Part shown: positions 46,858-55,223 of the stretch, one piece after another
Numbering within the stretch: position 1 is the stretch's first letter
Layout: each line of letters starts with the position of its first letter
NCBI GenBank assembly: GCA_022428005.1
Contig: JAKMDI010000023.1
Coordinates: 34,306 to 98,305, forward strand
DNA: 64,000 nucleotides
Source: Flavobacteriaceae bacterium
Lineage (GTDB): Bacteria; Bacteroidota; Bacteroidia; Flavobacteriales; Flavobacteriaceae
Direction: 5' to 3'
Position numbers and translations under genes: made by a program
The notes under the pieces: generated by a model
The model's input: only the letters and a program-made list of their open reading frames with translations
Told to the model about the DNA's origin: nothing
Database searches by the model: none

Positions 46858-48231
46858 CTAGTTACTTACAAACAAAGTCCAACCCAACACTGACTCGTCA
46901 GCGCCAGAGGAGGCTACTTGTGATGTTACAGTCTCAGCCCAAGTAGCTCCATCAATAATAGCTGCTGGCATAATGGTACTGAGCGCATCTGTGGTCACAA
47001 AATCAAAATTATTAAAGAAATTAGACCCAGCCGCAGTAGCAGTTCCTAATCCACCATATGTGTCAGCATCTATGGCAGCGATTGTAGTCCCTGAATTAAA
47101 AGATTTGTAAACAATATTTTGATTAAGACCAGTTGCATCACTCTTCCAGTTTCCATATTGACTTGTATCTTCTTGAGTAGCACTCCCATATACAGTTACG
47201 TTTTCAAGGGTATATTGACCATCAATTGTACCAGAGCTGTCTTCAGTACCATCAATTTCAAATGCACCATCAGTAGAAGCAGTCAGAGCAATTACAGCGT
47301 TCGAGATAGTTCCCTTATATCCCTCGTCAAGATCAATAGCATCGTCTCCGTTGAAGTGGATAACAAGATTAGACACATTAACAGACCCTCCAAAAATCTC
47401 AATTCCATCATCTTGACTTCCTATAATTTCAACATGGTTTACTACAGTTCCAGAACCAACACCTCCAAGAGTTAATCCTTGTAACTCATTGTCACCTGTT
47501 AATGTTTGCCCTGAGTGACGGATGGAAACATATTCGATACGGCCTGAGCTTTCAGTGTCATTAGATCCTCCATAAGTAGTCCAACTAAACCCGTCGGCAA
47601 TACCTTCAATATCATCCGTACCTCCATCTTCACCTACACTTGCATTACCAAGTACAACAACAGATCCCCAAAGACCCATATCGGAGGGCACTCTATTTGG
47701 AGAAACACCGTTATCAGCGTAAGAAATATTATCCCCAATGTCTGTAAATATAATAGGAGCAGTAGCCGAACCTATAGCATTTATTTGGCCACCTTTGGCA
47801 ATTACCAATACTGAAGCATCCGCACCAGTTCCACTTCCAGCTTTGATAATAGTTCCTGCTTGAATGTTAAGAACACCTCCGTCTTTCACAACAACCTTAC
47901 CATTCATGATCCAAATACGGTCATTGGTCCACGTTGCTGAAGTTTCAATAATGGTAACACCACCTTCAATACCGACAGTCTCGGTTTGAGGGGCAGCATT
48001 TTGTGCTGCCAATGCATCAGCGATAGCTTGATCAATGTCAGTCCCACTGGCCATGGCAGCATTCACAGCTGTAGTTACGGCTGCTGTGATCTGAGCAGTA
48101 GTAGGAATTTGTGCTGCAGCCAAAGCAGAATTTACTGCTGCAGTTACATCGGCTGAAGTTATACTATCGTCTTTTTCACAAGAGGTTAGCAGAAAAACAG
48201 CACTTAGTAAAACATAAGAAAAATTTTTCAT
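46858..48231 (-). CDS. Surface-type lipoprotein with alanine-rich segment and beta-helix
   Basis: The signal ends in a lipobox (FLLTSCEKDDS). The residues after the cysteine (EKDD) fit the flavobacterial lipoprotein surface-export pattern C-x-K-(D/E)2. Residues about 25-80 are an alanine- and threonine-rich helix-like segment; the rest is glycine/isoleucine-rich with repeats of a right-handed beta-helix (for example GVLNIQAGTIIKAGSG and GTVVNHVEIIGSQDDGIEIFGGSVNVSNLVIH). Homologues are widespread in Bacteroidota, often annotated as multidrug transporter without reason. It probably sits on the cell surface next to the TonB receptor; its ligand is unknown. Confidence 0.8.
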   Translation of the reverse strand: MKNFSYVLLSAVFLLTSCEKDDSITSADVTAAVNSALAAAQIPTTAQITAAVTTAVNAAMASGTDIDQAIADALAAQNAAPQTETVGIEGGVTIIETSATWTNDRIWIMNGKVVVKDGGVLNIQAGTIIKAGSGTGADASVLVIAKGGQINAIGSATAPIIFTDIGDNISYADNGVSPNRVPSDMGLWGSVVVLGNASVGEDGGTDDIEGIADGFSWTTYGGSNDTESSGRIEYVSIRHSGQTLTGDNELQGLTLGGVGSGTVVNHVEIIGSQDDGIEIFGGSVNVSNLVIHFNGDDAIDLDEGYKGTISNAVIALTASTDGAFEIDGTEDSSGTIDGQYTLENVTVYGSATQEDTSQYGNWKSDATGLNQNIVYKSFNSGTTIAAIDADTYGGLGTATAAGSNFFNNFDFVTTDALSTIMPAAIIDGATWAETVTSQVASSGADESVLGWTLFVSN

Positions 48232-48416
48232 TTTTAGATTTTATTAAATTGTTTTAATAAGTACAAACCTATTCTTATTAACGCGAGTTAGTTTTAACTA
48301 AAAGTTAAGCTATCGAATCGGTATTTTATGTGAAGGTTAAGAAAGCAACATTTACTTAACAATAAATTAATAGTTCTCGGATAAACTATAAATCTGTATT
48401 TTTAACAAAAACAAAT

Positions 48417-49739
48417 ATGCTCTGGGAAAGCCTATTATCCTTGCAACGATTTGGTGACAAAGTCAAGCGAATCAGAAAACATCAAGACGAGCTTCGCTTG
48501 GGATTTGAAGTAGATTATGATCGCGTCGTATTTTCCAGTGCCTTTAGAAGTTTACAAGACAAAACCCAAGTCATTCCCTTCTCAAAAACAGATTTTGTGC
48601 ACACCCGGCTGACCCACAGTCTTGAAGTCTCTGTTGTCGCGCGAAGTTTAGGAAGATTGGCTGGAAAAGATATCATAAAAAATCATCCCTACTTGCAGGA
48701 AAATCATGGGTATCAACCCAACGATTTTGGCGCCATTGTTGCCGCTGCTGCACTTGCTCACGACATCGGTAATCCCCCTTTTGGCCACAGTGGTGAGAAA
48801 GCCATAGGTCATTATTTTTTAAATGGAAATGGCGCGCAATACAAATCAAAGTTATCCAATAAAGAATATCAGGATTTGTGTGCATTTGAGGGGAATGCCA
48901 ATGGATTCAAAATATTAACAGAAAGCAAAGCGGGAACCCCCGGAGGGTTGAGACTCAGCTATGCAACCCTGGGCGCCTTTATTAAATACCCCAAAGCCAG
49001 CCTTCCTCATCGACCCACCGCAGAGGTCTCCGATAAAAAATACGGTTTTTTTCAAGCCCAAGAATCATTTTTCCATGCGCTTTCTAATGACCTGGGGATG
49101 GCAGACGGGAAAAAAATTCACCGCCATCCTTTGGCATATTTGGTTGAGGCTGCCGATGATATTTGCTACACCATTATCGATTTTGAGGATGGCATTCACC
49201 TGGGGTGGATAGAAGAAGAATACGCCCTTGAGTACCTTATCAAGCTGGTAAAAGACGATATGGACACCCTCAAATACTCCAAATTAAAACACCGCACCCA
49301 AAGACTGGCTTACCTTCGCGCTCTGGCCATCAACAGCCTAATCAAAGACGCTGTTACAATATTTTCCGAAAATGAAAACGAAATTCTCAATGGAAATTTT
49401 GGGGTTGCGCTACTGGAAAAAAGTCAATACAAAGCCCAGATTGAAGACATCATCAATCTGAGTGTAGATAAAATTTACTGCTCGGAGGAAGTCGTCCAAA
49501 AAGAAATTGTCGGCTATAAGGTAATCAGCACCCTTTTAAATGCTTTTGTCTCTGCTGCAGCCAATGCTTTTAACAATAAAGTCAATAGTTATGATGCTTT
49601 GATTCTACAATTGATTCCCGATCAGGAAAACATTCCTGCTAAAACCCTGTACCAAACATTGCTCAACGCCAGCTGTTATGTAGCCAGTCTCACCGATGGA
49701 AAAGCGAAGTTATTGGCAGAAAAGATTGGATTTGAATAA
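48417..49739 (+). CDS. dgt: Deoxyguanosine triphosphate triphosphohydrolase (dNTPase)
   Basis: The 440-residue HD-domain enzyme hydrolyses dGTP or other dNTPs to nucleoside and triphosphate. Metal ligands are in RLTHSLEVS (His near 65), ALAHDIGNPPFGHSGE (HD near 119) and LVEAADDICYTIIDFEDG (Asp near 247). It has the FRSLQDKTQV motif near 40 that marks Dgt proteins. In Gram-negatives Dgt lowers dNTP pools, complementing the ribonucleotide reductase at 37.5-41 kb. It is divergent from the lipoprotein gene, with 185 bases between. The spacer contains a TTAGTT/AACTAA inverted repeat at 48288-48301. Confidence 0.93.
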   Translation: MLWESLLSLQRFGDKVKRIRKHQDELRLGFEVDYDRVVFSSAFRSLQDKTQVIPFSKTDFVHTRLTHSLEVSVVARSLGRLAGKDIIKNHPYLQENHGYQPNDFGAIVAAAALAHDIGNPPFGHSGEKAIGHYFLNGNGAQYKSKLSNKEYQDLCAFEGNANGFKILTESKAGTPGGLRLSYATLGAFIKYPKASLPHRPTAEVSDKKYGFFQAQESFFHALSNDLGMADGKKIHRHPLAYLVEAADDICYTIIDFEDGIHLGWIEEEYALEYLIKLVKDDMDTLKYSKLKHRTQRLAYLRALAINSLIKDAVTIFSENENEILNGNFGVALLEKSQYKAQIEDIINLSVDKIYCSEEVVQKEIVGYKVISTLLNAFVSAAANAFNNKVNSYDALILQLIPDQENIPAKTLYQTLLNASCYVASLTDGKAKLLAEKIGFE

Positions 49740-49790
49740 TATTCCCAAGCATATCATTTTCAGTTCATACCTTTATCCCAAAAATAATTG

Positions 49791-51014
49791 ATGCGCTGGA
49801 TCCCTTTTATCATTTTCATTATCATTGTTCAATGGTATGCCTTTCAGGCCATTAAAACCATTACTCAAAATAAGTTCTGGTGGGCAATATATGCTTTGGT
49901 CGTTGGAATCATCCTCGGAGGCGTATTGTGGCAAACCCTCAATTTTGATCGTACTGTCGGCTGGACCCCAATTGTAGCTTATTCGTTGGGAATGTTCGTC
50001 GCCTTGTTGAGTGGTCAGCTCCTGATGATTTGCTTGCTGTTTTTGGAAGACCTCTCCAGAGGAGCTTCCTCTCTCCTACATTTTTTTACTTCTGATCAGA
50101 AAATCAACTTTCCCCAACGAAGGAAATTCGTGTCTCAAATGGCCATCGCCTTGGGCGCCATTCCCTTTAGTTCACTGCTCTATGGCATGTATAAAGGACG
50201 CTATAACTACAGGGTCCTAAACTACACATTGGAATACGAAAATCTCCCTGATGGTTTTGACGGTTTCCAAATTACACAAATCTCGGACCTCCATTGTGGA
50301 AGTTTCGACAACACGAAAAAAGTGGCCTATGGACTGGATCTGATCGACAAACAAAAATCCGATTTGGTTTTATTCACCGGAGATATGGTCAACAACAAGG
50401 CAAACGAAGCCCGCCCCTGGGTGGAGTTTATTGCAAAAATCAAAGCCCCCTACGGAAAGTTTTCGGTGCTTGGAAATCATGACTATGGCGATTATAGCGA
50501 TTGGGAAAACGAGGCCGACAAAAAACAAAACATGGAGGAAATGTATCAAATTCATCAGGATATGGGCTTTGACCTTTTGCTCAACGAAAGTCGCTACATA
50601 GAAAAAAATGGAGATAGAATTGCATTGGTCGGTGTTGAAAATTGGGGTGCTGGAAGGTTTAAAAAGGCTGGTGACTTGGAAAAATCGATTTCAAAAATCG
50701 AGCCCAATGACTTTAAAATTCTCCTCAGTCACGACCCCTCTCATTGGGAAGCAGAAGTAATCCCCCATGCCTACCCTTTTCATCTCACCCTCAGTGGGCA
50801 TACCCATGGCTTTCAGTTTGGTATTGAGATTCCTGGGTGGATAAAATGGAGCCCCATCCAGTGGCGCTACAAACAATGGGCAGGCATTTATGAAAATAAG
50901 GAACAAAAACTTAATGTAAACAGAGGATTTGGATATTTGGCCTATCCTGGACGTGTGGGGATATGGCCAGAAATCACTGTGATAACCCTGAAAAAGAAGA
51001 AATTATTGGTTTAA
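49791..51014 (+). CDS. Membrane-anchored metallophosphoesterase
   Basis: The TTG at 49788 precedes an ATG at 49791, used here (407 residues). About four hydrophobic segments at the N-terminus (to residue 130) anchor a calcineurin-like phosphoesterase domain. Its motifs are QITQISDLHCGSF (near 163), LVLFTGDMVNNK (near 190), VLGNHDYGDYSDW (near 225), ILLSHDPSHW (near 310) and LTLSGHTHGFQFG (near 335). The pattern resembles the YkuE/UDP-2,3-diacylglucosamine pyrophosphatase-like group. It lies 51 bases after dgt; the substrate is uncertain. Confidence 0.9.
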   Translation: MRWIPFIIFIIIVQWYAFQAIKTITQNKFWWAIYALVVGIILGGVLWQTLNFDRTVGWTPIVAYSLGMFVALLSGQLLMICLLFLEDLSRGASSLLHFFTSDQKINFPQRRKFVSQMAIALGAIPFSSLLYGMYKGRYNYRVLNYTLEYENLPDGFDGFQITQISDLHCGSFDNTKKVAYGLDLIDKQKSDLVLFTGDMVNNKANEARPWVEFIAKIKAPYGKFSVLGNHDYGDYSDWENEADKKQNMEEMYQIHQDMGFDLLLNESRYIEKNGDRIALVGVENWGAGRFKKAGDLEKSISKIEPNDFKILLSHDPSHWEAEVIPHAYPFHLTLSGHTHGFQFGIEIPGWIKWSPIQWRYKQWAGIYENKEQKLNVNRGFGYLAYPGRVGIWPEITVITLKKKKLLV

Positions 51015-51035
51015 TGTCAAAAAAAACTACATTTG
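51006..51035 (+). promoter_or_regulatory. Promoter TTG-N19-TACATTTG for the thioredoxin-fold gene
   Basis: The TTG at 51006-51008 and the TACATTTG at 51028-51035 (exact TAnnTTTG) are 19 bases apart, matching the Bacteroidota promoter. The -33 part lies in the last codons of the phosphoesterase gene, and the ATG of the small gene is 30 bases downstream of the -7 box. Confidence 0.65.
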
Positions 51036-51064
51036 TGATAGTGAACCATTGAAAATATTGAGAA

Positions 51065-51364
51065 ATGTCAAAGTTTGGTGAACTCATAAATGATAAACTT
51101 CCACTACTCCTTGTTTTTTATAACGAGGAAGATGAGGTTTCCTACTCCATGCATCCTGTATTAAAAGATGTGGCTGCGGCGATGGGCGACAAAGGCAAAG
51201 TCATAAAAATCAATACAGAAAAAAACAGCAAGCTTTCCGAAGCTTTAAGGGTCAAAGTATTGCCCACACTGATGATTTATAAACTCGGTGAAATGGTTTG
51301 GAGACAAAGTGGTGAGCAAGATGCCAATACGCTTATCAATCTTATGCAAGACCATACTTACTGA
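51065..51364 (+). CDS. Thioredoxin-fold protein lacking all cysteines
   Basis: The 99-residue protein has the thioredoxin strand pattern LPLLLVFYNEEDEVSYSMHPVLKDVAAAMGD and the cis-proline region VKVLPTLMIYKLGEMVWRQSG. The place of the CxxC motif is taken by EEDEVSYS, and the whole sequence has no cysteine, so it cannot act as a dithiol reductase. It may act as a binding partner or chaperone; flavobacterial homologues are known to me as thioredoxin family protein. It has its own promoter and ends inside the last codons of the convergent DUF2723 gene (7-base overlap). Confidence 0.8.
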   Translation: MSKFGELINDKLPLLLVFYNEEDEVSYSMHPVLKDVAAAMGDKGKVIKINTEKNSKLSEALRVKVLPTLMIYKLGEMVWRQSGEQDANTLINLMQDHTY

Positions 51365-54300
51365 TTTTCCAAGTCTTCTTCCTCTATTTCGAATTGTTCC
51401 ATAGACTGATCAAAGCGCGCTTGCAGACCCTTGGCAAAATCCGTAGCCCCCTGATATTCAACCCGGAAAATCAATTCCTGAAAATCGAGGATTTCTCCCT
51501 TTATTCTGTCAATAAAAATATTTTTATTGTTTTGAGAAAGTTGAGCAATCATGGCAAAACGGGCTTCGTATTGGGTAACGATTGACTCCACCAGTGATTC
51601 TGCTTTTGTGGATTGTCCTGCCTTGTAATAGCCCTCTACAAAGTCTGTTAAAGAAGTATAATAGTCGTAATCGCCATAAAGATTTTTAAAGGGAGCGACC
51701 GCGCCTATAAACGCATCAACCTCTGTTTTCAATAACATTTTATCCTCGTGCACCAATACCACTTCCATCAAAGTTCTGTAACGCTCTACTTGGGTTATTA
51801 TCTCCTCCCCCATCATGTATTGCTCATTGCGGGTCAATGACCCAAAATATTCCAGTTCATCTCGGTATTTAAAAGCTACTTTTTGCGCGAGATTTTGAGC
51901 AGCTACGGTATCGTCCAACCGGTAATACGCATCGACAAAAGGCACCAATAAACTGTAGTAACCAAAGTAATTTAAAGGCATTTTCTGCATGGCCAAATAG
52001 AGTATATTTTTGGCTTTTTCCTTTTTACCTTCAAGGATTAACTGGTCTGCCAGACGGGCCATATTACTTCGGAAGGAAATACTGTTTTTTCTGGTTTCAA
52101 TATCGTGATAGATGTCGGGGCTTTCAGAATTTCCCCAACTCCAGTTCATGACAATATTGTACATAAGGTCCGTATCCAACCGGCCCATCAGGTAGGGGTT
52201 TTCTTTATTTTGAGGGGTCTTGATGGGAACCAACTTATAGACCAAGCCTTCCAACTGTAGGTAATCCTTCATCCAAATGTATTCCGCTTCTGCATAGCTG
52301 CCTCCAGTAAAATAAATGGGGCGCTCCCAATCGTTGTTGGCCAAGATATCCAGCATCATAATTTGATTTTTTGTCATGCCCCCCTCTGGCAGGTCTATAT
52401 CGATGAAAGGAACAATCAACTCCTGATCTTCTGGCTTTACAATACCGCTTTTCAAAACATTCCCTTTGTTCACATTTACCCTTATTTTGTTGGTGGGATA
52501 AAAAACCATCTCTTGGGTACTTTTCGGTAATCGTCTTGGATCGTCTCCTGCCTGCTCCAGCAGACTCCTGTATTTGGTTCGGGGATGGTCGCTCGCTACC
52601 CAATTAACAAAATCTTTGATGTCCCATCTCACAGAATCCAAAATAGGCTCGTGTTTAATGTAATCACGGTTACCGTAAGCATAAACGGAATGGGTCATTT
52701 GAGAAGGAATGGGATCGCTCTCATAGGTTTTTCTCTTCATTTGATCAATGTACCAGTCCGTTGCCAAAAGAGAAGTATTGATGGTTTTTACATCGGTGCG
52801 ATAACCTTCAATTTCCTGGGCATACCAAAGGGCAAAAGTATCGTTGTCACCAATGGTAAATATCATGGCCCCAACATCCTTTTGAATCGATTGAAGATAG
52901 GACTTGGCCATGGACTGCGCCGTGTAGCGGTCCGACCGATCGTGGTCGTCCCAGTTTTGAAACGCCATCAACAGAGGAACCGCCAAAAAACAAACCAATA
53001 CCAACATTGGTGCTGTACCCTTAAATTTTATCAATGTCTTGGCTTTTTTGGCCAAATAAAAAGCACCCATACCAATCCAAATCGCAAAAACATAGAAAGA
53101 ACCGACCAAAGCATAATCGCGCTCGCGGGGCTCGAAAGGGCGTTCATTTAAATAGATTTTTAGGGCCAGACCAGTGAACAAAAAGAACAACAACAATATC
53201 CAAAAACGTTTTGGATCTTGCTGATATATGAAAAATAGCCCTATTAGACCCAAAATAAAAGGGAAGAAAAAATAAGTATTTCGGGCATTATTATTTTTGG
53301 AATCCTCAGATATTTCGTCCTGATTTCCCAAGCGCATGTTGTCAATAAAAGAAATACCGCTGATCCAGTTCCCATTCAACACATTATATGTACCAGCAAC
53401 ATCGTTTTGTCTTCCTGTAAAATTCCACATAAAGTAGCGCCAATACATATAGCCAATTTGATACTGAAAAAGGAATTGTAGGGAGCGTAAAAAACTGGGC
53501 TTTTCGATCACCAGATAAGGGGAAAGCGACCTAAAAAATTGATGGTAATCGTCCCCAGTCACCATACCCTCTCGGATGTCCTCCCGGAATTCGTTTACCC
53601 TACTGCGCAACCTCTCACTGTTTTGGTATTCTGGGGCTATGGAAAACTCCAAAGGTCCCGTAAAATTCATATAATTGCCGGCATGCTCTGAACTCCACAT
53701 ACGTGGCAGAACACCACGATGCTTGCTGTTGGAATTGATTTTTGCCCGCTCCCAGTGATTGACAATAATGTATTTTCCTGTTTTATAGTCCCTTTCATAT
53801 TTTGGCTTATCGTCTACATAAGGGGCGGTCTCATCCTGTCCTGCATAGACATCAGAAAATAAAGGCCCATAAAAAAGATGCGTTTCTGGATATTGCTCTA
53901 AGTTGTAGTAGGCCAAAAGAGCACGTGCGTCGGTTGGGGCATTCTCATTGATAACGGTGTTGGCATTGGCACGAATTGGGATCATCAACCACGAAGAAAA
54001 ACCAACCAATACAAAAAGAACGCAAAGGATAATGGTATTGAAATTGATCCATTTTTTTTGCTGGGTATAGCGCAATGTGTAGTAAAAAAATAATAGGATG
54101 ATAAATCCGGCAATCAGGGTACCACTATTAAAAGGCAATCCCATTTTATTGACAAAAAAGACCTCCGCATTTCCAAAGAAAGCAAGGGTGGTGGGCAACA
54201 ATAATTTAAAAATAAAAAGCAATACCGCAACAGAGACCCCATTGGCGATCATAAAACCCTTAAAAGTTACTTTGGGGGTATTCTTGAAATAGTAAATCAT

Positions 54301-54909
54301 CCCTATCGCAGGAATGGTTAACAGTCCCATAAAGTGAACTCCAAACGACAAGCCAATAACAAAGGAAATCAGCAGTAGCCATCGATCCCCTCGCGGTGTA
54401 TTCATGTCTTGCTCCCAGCGTAAACCCAACCAAAAAAGTAAAGAAAGGATAAAGGTCGCCATAGCATAAACCTCAGCCTCCACAGCATTGAACCAAAAAC
54501 TATCTGAAAAACAGAAAGCCAAAGCACCAACAGCAGCACTTCCAAAAAAAGTAAAACGTTCCGCAGTATTGTCCAATGTTTCAAATGCGGGCAGCTTCTT
54601 CATCAACAAAGTCAGGGTCCAAAACAGAAATAATATGGTAAACGCACTGGAAAAAACGGACATGTGATTGACCATCAAGGCAATATTTTCCGAAGACGTA
54701 GCAAACAGTGCAAAAAAGGCACCGATCATTTGAAAAAGTGGGGCACCAGGTGGATGCCCTACCTGAAGCTTGGCAGCAGTTGCAATGTACTCCCCAGCGT
54801 CCCAAAAACTAGCTGTGGGCTCAACCGTGAGCATATAGGTCAATAGCGCTACGCTAAATACGCCCCAGCCAAAACTTCTATTCCATAATTGAAAGGTACT
54901 AATGGACAT
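51358..54909 (-). CDS. DUF2723 multi-pass membrane protein (glycosyltransferase C-like) with large periplasmic tail
   Basis: This 1183-residue protein begins with about 12 membrane helices holding the DUF2723 hallmark LTVEPTASFWDAGEYIATAAKLQVGHPPGAPLFQMIGAFF. The topology and the acidic motif (WDAGE) resemble protein O-mannosyltransferase-type GT-C enzymes. Further helices lie near 560-700. The soluble C-terminal part includes helical repeats of TPR-like character (GKKEKAKNILYLAMQKMPLNYFGYYSLL). It probably transfers a sugar to a periplasmic acceptor; the substrate is unknown. It converges on the small thioredoxin-fold gene. Confidence 0.85.
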   Translation of the reverse strand: MSISTFQLWNRSFGWGVFSVALLTYMLTVEPTASFWDAGEYIATAAKLQVGHPPGAPLFQMIGAFFALFATSSENIALMVNHMSVFSSAFTILFLFWTLTLLMKKLPAFETLDNTAERFTFFGSAAVGALAFCFSDSFWFNAVEAEVYAMATFILSLLFWLGLRWEQDMNTPRGDRWLLLISFVIGLSFGVHFMGLLTIPAIGMIYYFKNTPKVTFKGFMIANGVSVAVLLFIFKLLLPTTLAFFGNAEVFFVNKMGLPFNSGTLIAGFIILLFFYYTLRYTQQKKWINFNTIILCVLFVLVGFSSWLMIPIRANANTVINENAPTDARALLAYYNLEQYPETHLFYGPLFSDVYAGQDETAPYVDDKPKYERDYKTGKYIIVNHWERAKINSNSKHRGVLPRMWSSEHAGNYMNFTGPLEFSIAPEYQNSERLRSRVNEFREDIREGMVTGDDYHQFFRSLSPYLVIEKPSFLRSLQFLFQYQIGYMYWRYFMWNFTGRQNDVAGTYNVLNGNWISGISFIDNMRLGNQDEISEDSKNNNARNTYFFFPFILGLIGLFFIYQQDPKRFWILLLFFLFTGLALKIYLNERPFEPRERDYALVGSFYVFAIWIGMGAFYLAKKAKTLIKFKGTAPMLVLVCFLAVPLLMAFQNWDDHDRSDRYTAQSMAKSYLQSIQKDVGAMIFTIGDNDTFALWYAQEIEGYRTDVKTINTSLLATDWYIDQMKRKTYESDPIPSQMTHSVYAYGNRDYIKHEPILDSVRWDIKDFVNWVASDHPRTKYRSLLEQAGDDPRRLPKSTQEMVFYPTNKIRVNVNKGNVLKSGIVKPEDQELIVPFIDIDLPEGGMTKNQIMMLDILANNDWERPIYFTGGSYAEAEYIWMKDYLQLEGLVYKLVPIKTPQNKENPYLMGRLDTDLMYNIVMNWSWGNSESPDIYHDIETRKNSISFRSNMARLADQLILEGKKEKAKNILYLAMQKMPLNYFGYYSLLVPFVDAYYRLDDTVAAQNLAQKVAFKYRDELEYFGSLTRNEQYMMGEEIITQVERYRTLMEVVLVHEDKMLLKTEVDAFIGAVAPFKNLYGDYDYYTSLTDFVEGYYKAGQSTKAESLVESIVTQYEARFAMIAQLSQNNKNIFIDRIKGEILDFQELIFRVEYQGATDFAKGLQARFDQSMEQFEIEEEDLENQ

Positions 54910-54999
54910 GTATATTTTTGTTACACGAATGTATGAATTATAAAAAAAATAGGGCTTTCTGCATACAATTTAGTTCATCAGATTTTTAAAAAGATTTGT

Positions 55000-55029
55000 T
55001 TGGCATCAAAAAACTTTAATATAAATTTG
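55000..55029 (+). promoter_or_regulatory. Promoter TTG-N19-TAAATTTG for tRNA-Gln
   Basis: TTG at 55000-55002 and the exact TAnnTTTG box TAAATTTG at 55022-55029 are 19 bases apart, the Bacteroidota layout. The mature tRNA starts 13 bases after the box, leaving a leader of about 6-8 bases. Confidence 0.7.
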
Positions 55030-55042
55030 CAAAACATTTTGA

Positions 55043-55115
55043 TGGCCTATGGTGTAACTGGCAACACGTCTGATTTTGGTTCAGAAGAGTCTAGGTTCGA
55101 GCCCTAGTAGGCCAA
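55043..55115 (+). tRNA. tRNA-Gln (anticodon TTG)
   Basis: The 73-base sequence folds as a full cloverleaf. The acceptor stem TGGCCTA pairs with TAGGCCA. The anticodon stem TCTGA/TCAGA closes a seven-base loop with anticodon TTG at 55076-55078. The T arm CTAGG/CCTAG holds TTCGAGC. The discriminator is A and the CCA end is not encoded. TTG reads CAA and, by wobble, CAG glutamine codons. It is the only RNA gene seen in the window. Confidence 0.97.
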
Positions 55116-55124
55116 CGCTTTTTT

Positions 55125-55159
55125 AACAACCCCTTGACAAGCAGGGGGTTGTTTTTTTA
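55125..55159 (+). terminator. Rho-independent terminator after tRNA-Gln
   Basis: An inverted repeat AACAACCCC/GGGGTTGTT with a loop of about 11 bases is followed by a run of T. It lies 9 bases after the tRNA end. Confidence 0.9.
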
Positions 55160-55223
55160 TCAGGATTTATTTTCCTGCTATTTTGTAACCCTTTTTGGCC
55201 ATTGCTGTTCTTTTTTCTTTGCT

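Noticed and set aside
48340..48380. TTAACA-like repeats with about 11-base spacing, resembling a Bacillus Pho box, upstream of dgt and the TonB/PiT module
   Set aside because: Only two good units, AT-rich background, and the orientation faces dgt; too weak without genome-wide data.
52585..53151. 188-codon plus-strand frame opposite the DUF2723 gene
   Set aside because: Fully antisense to a conserved large gene, with no recognisable motif.
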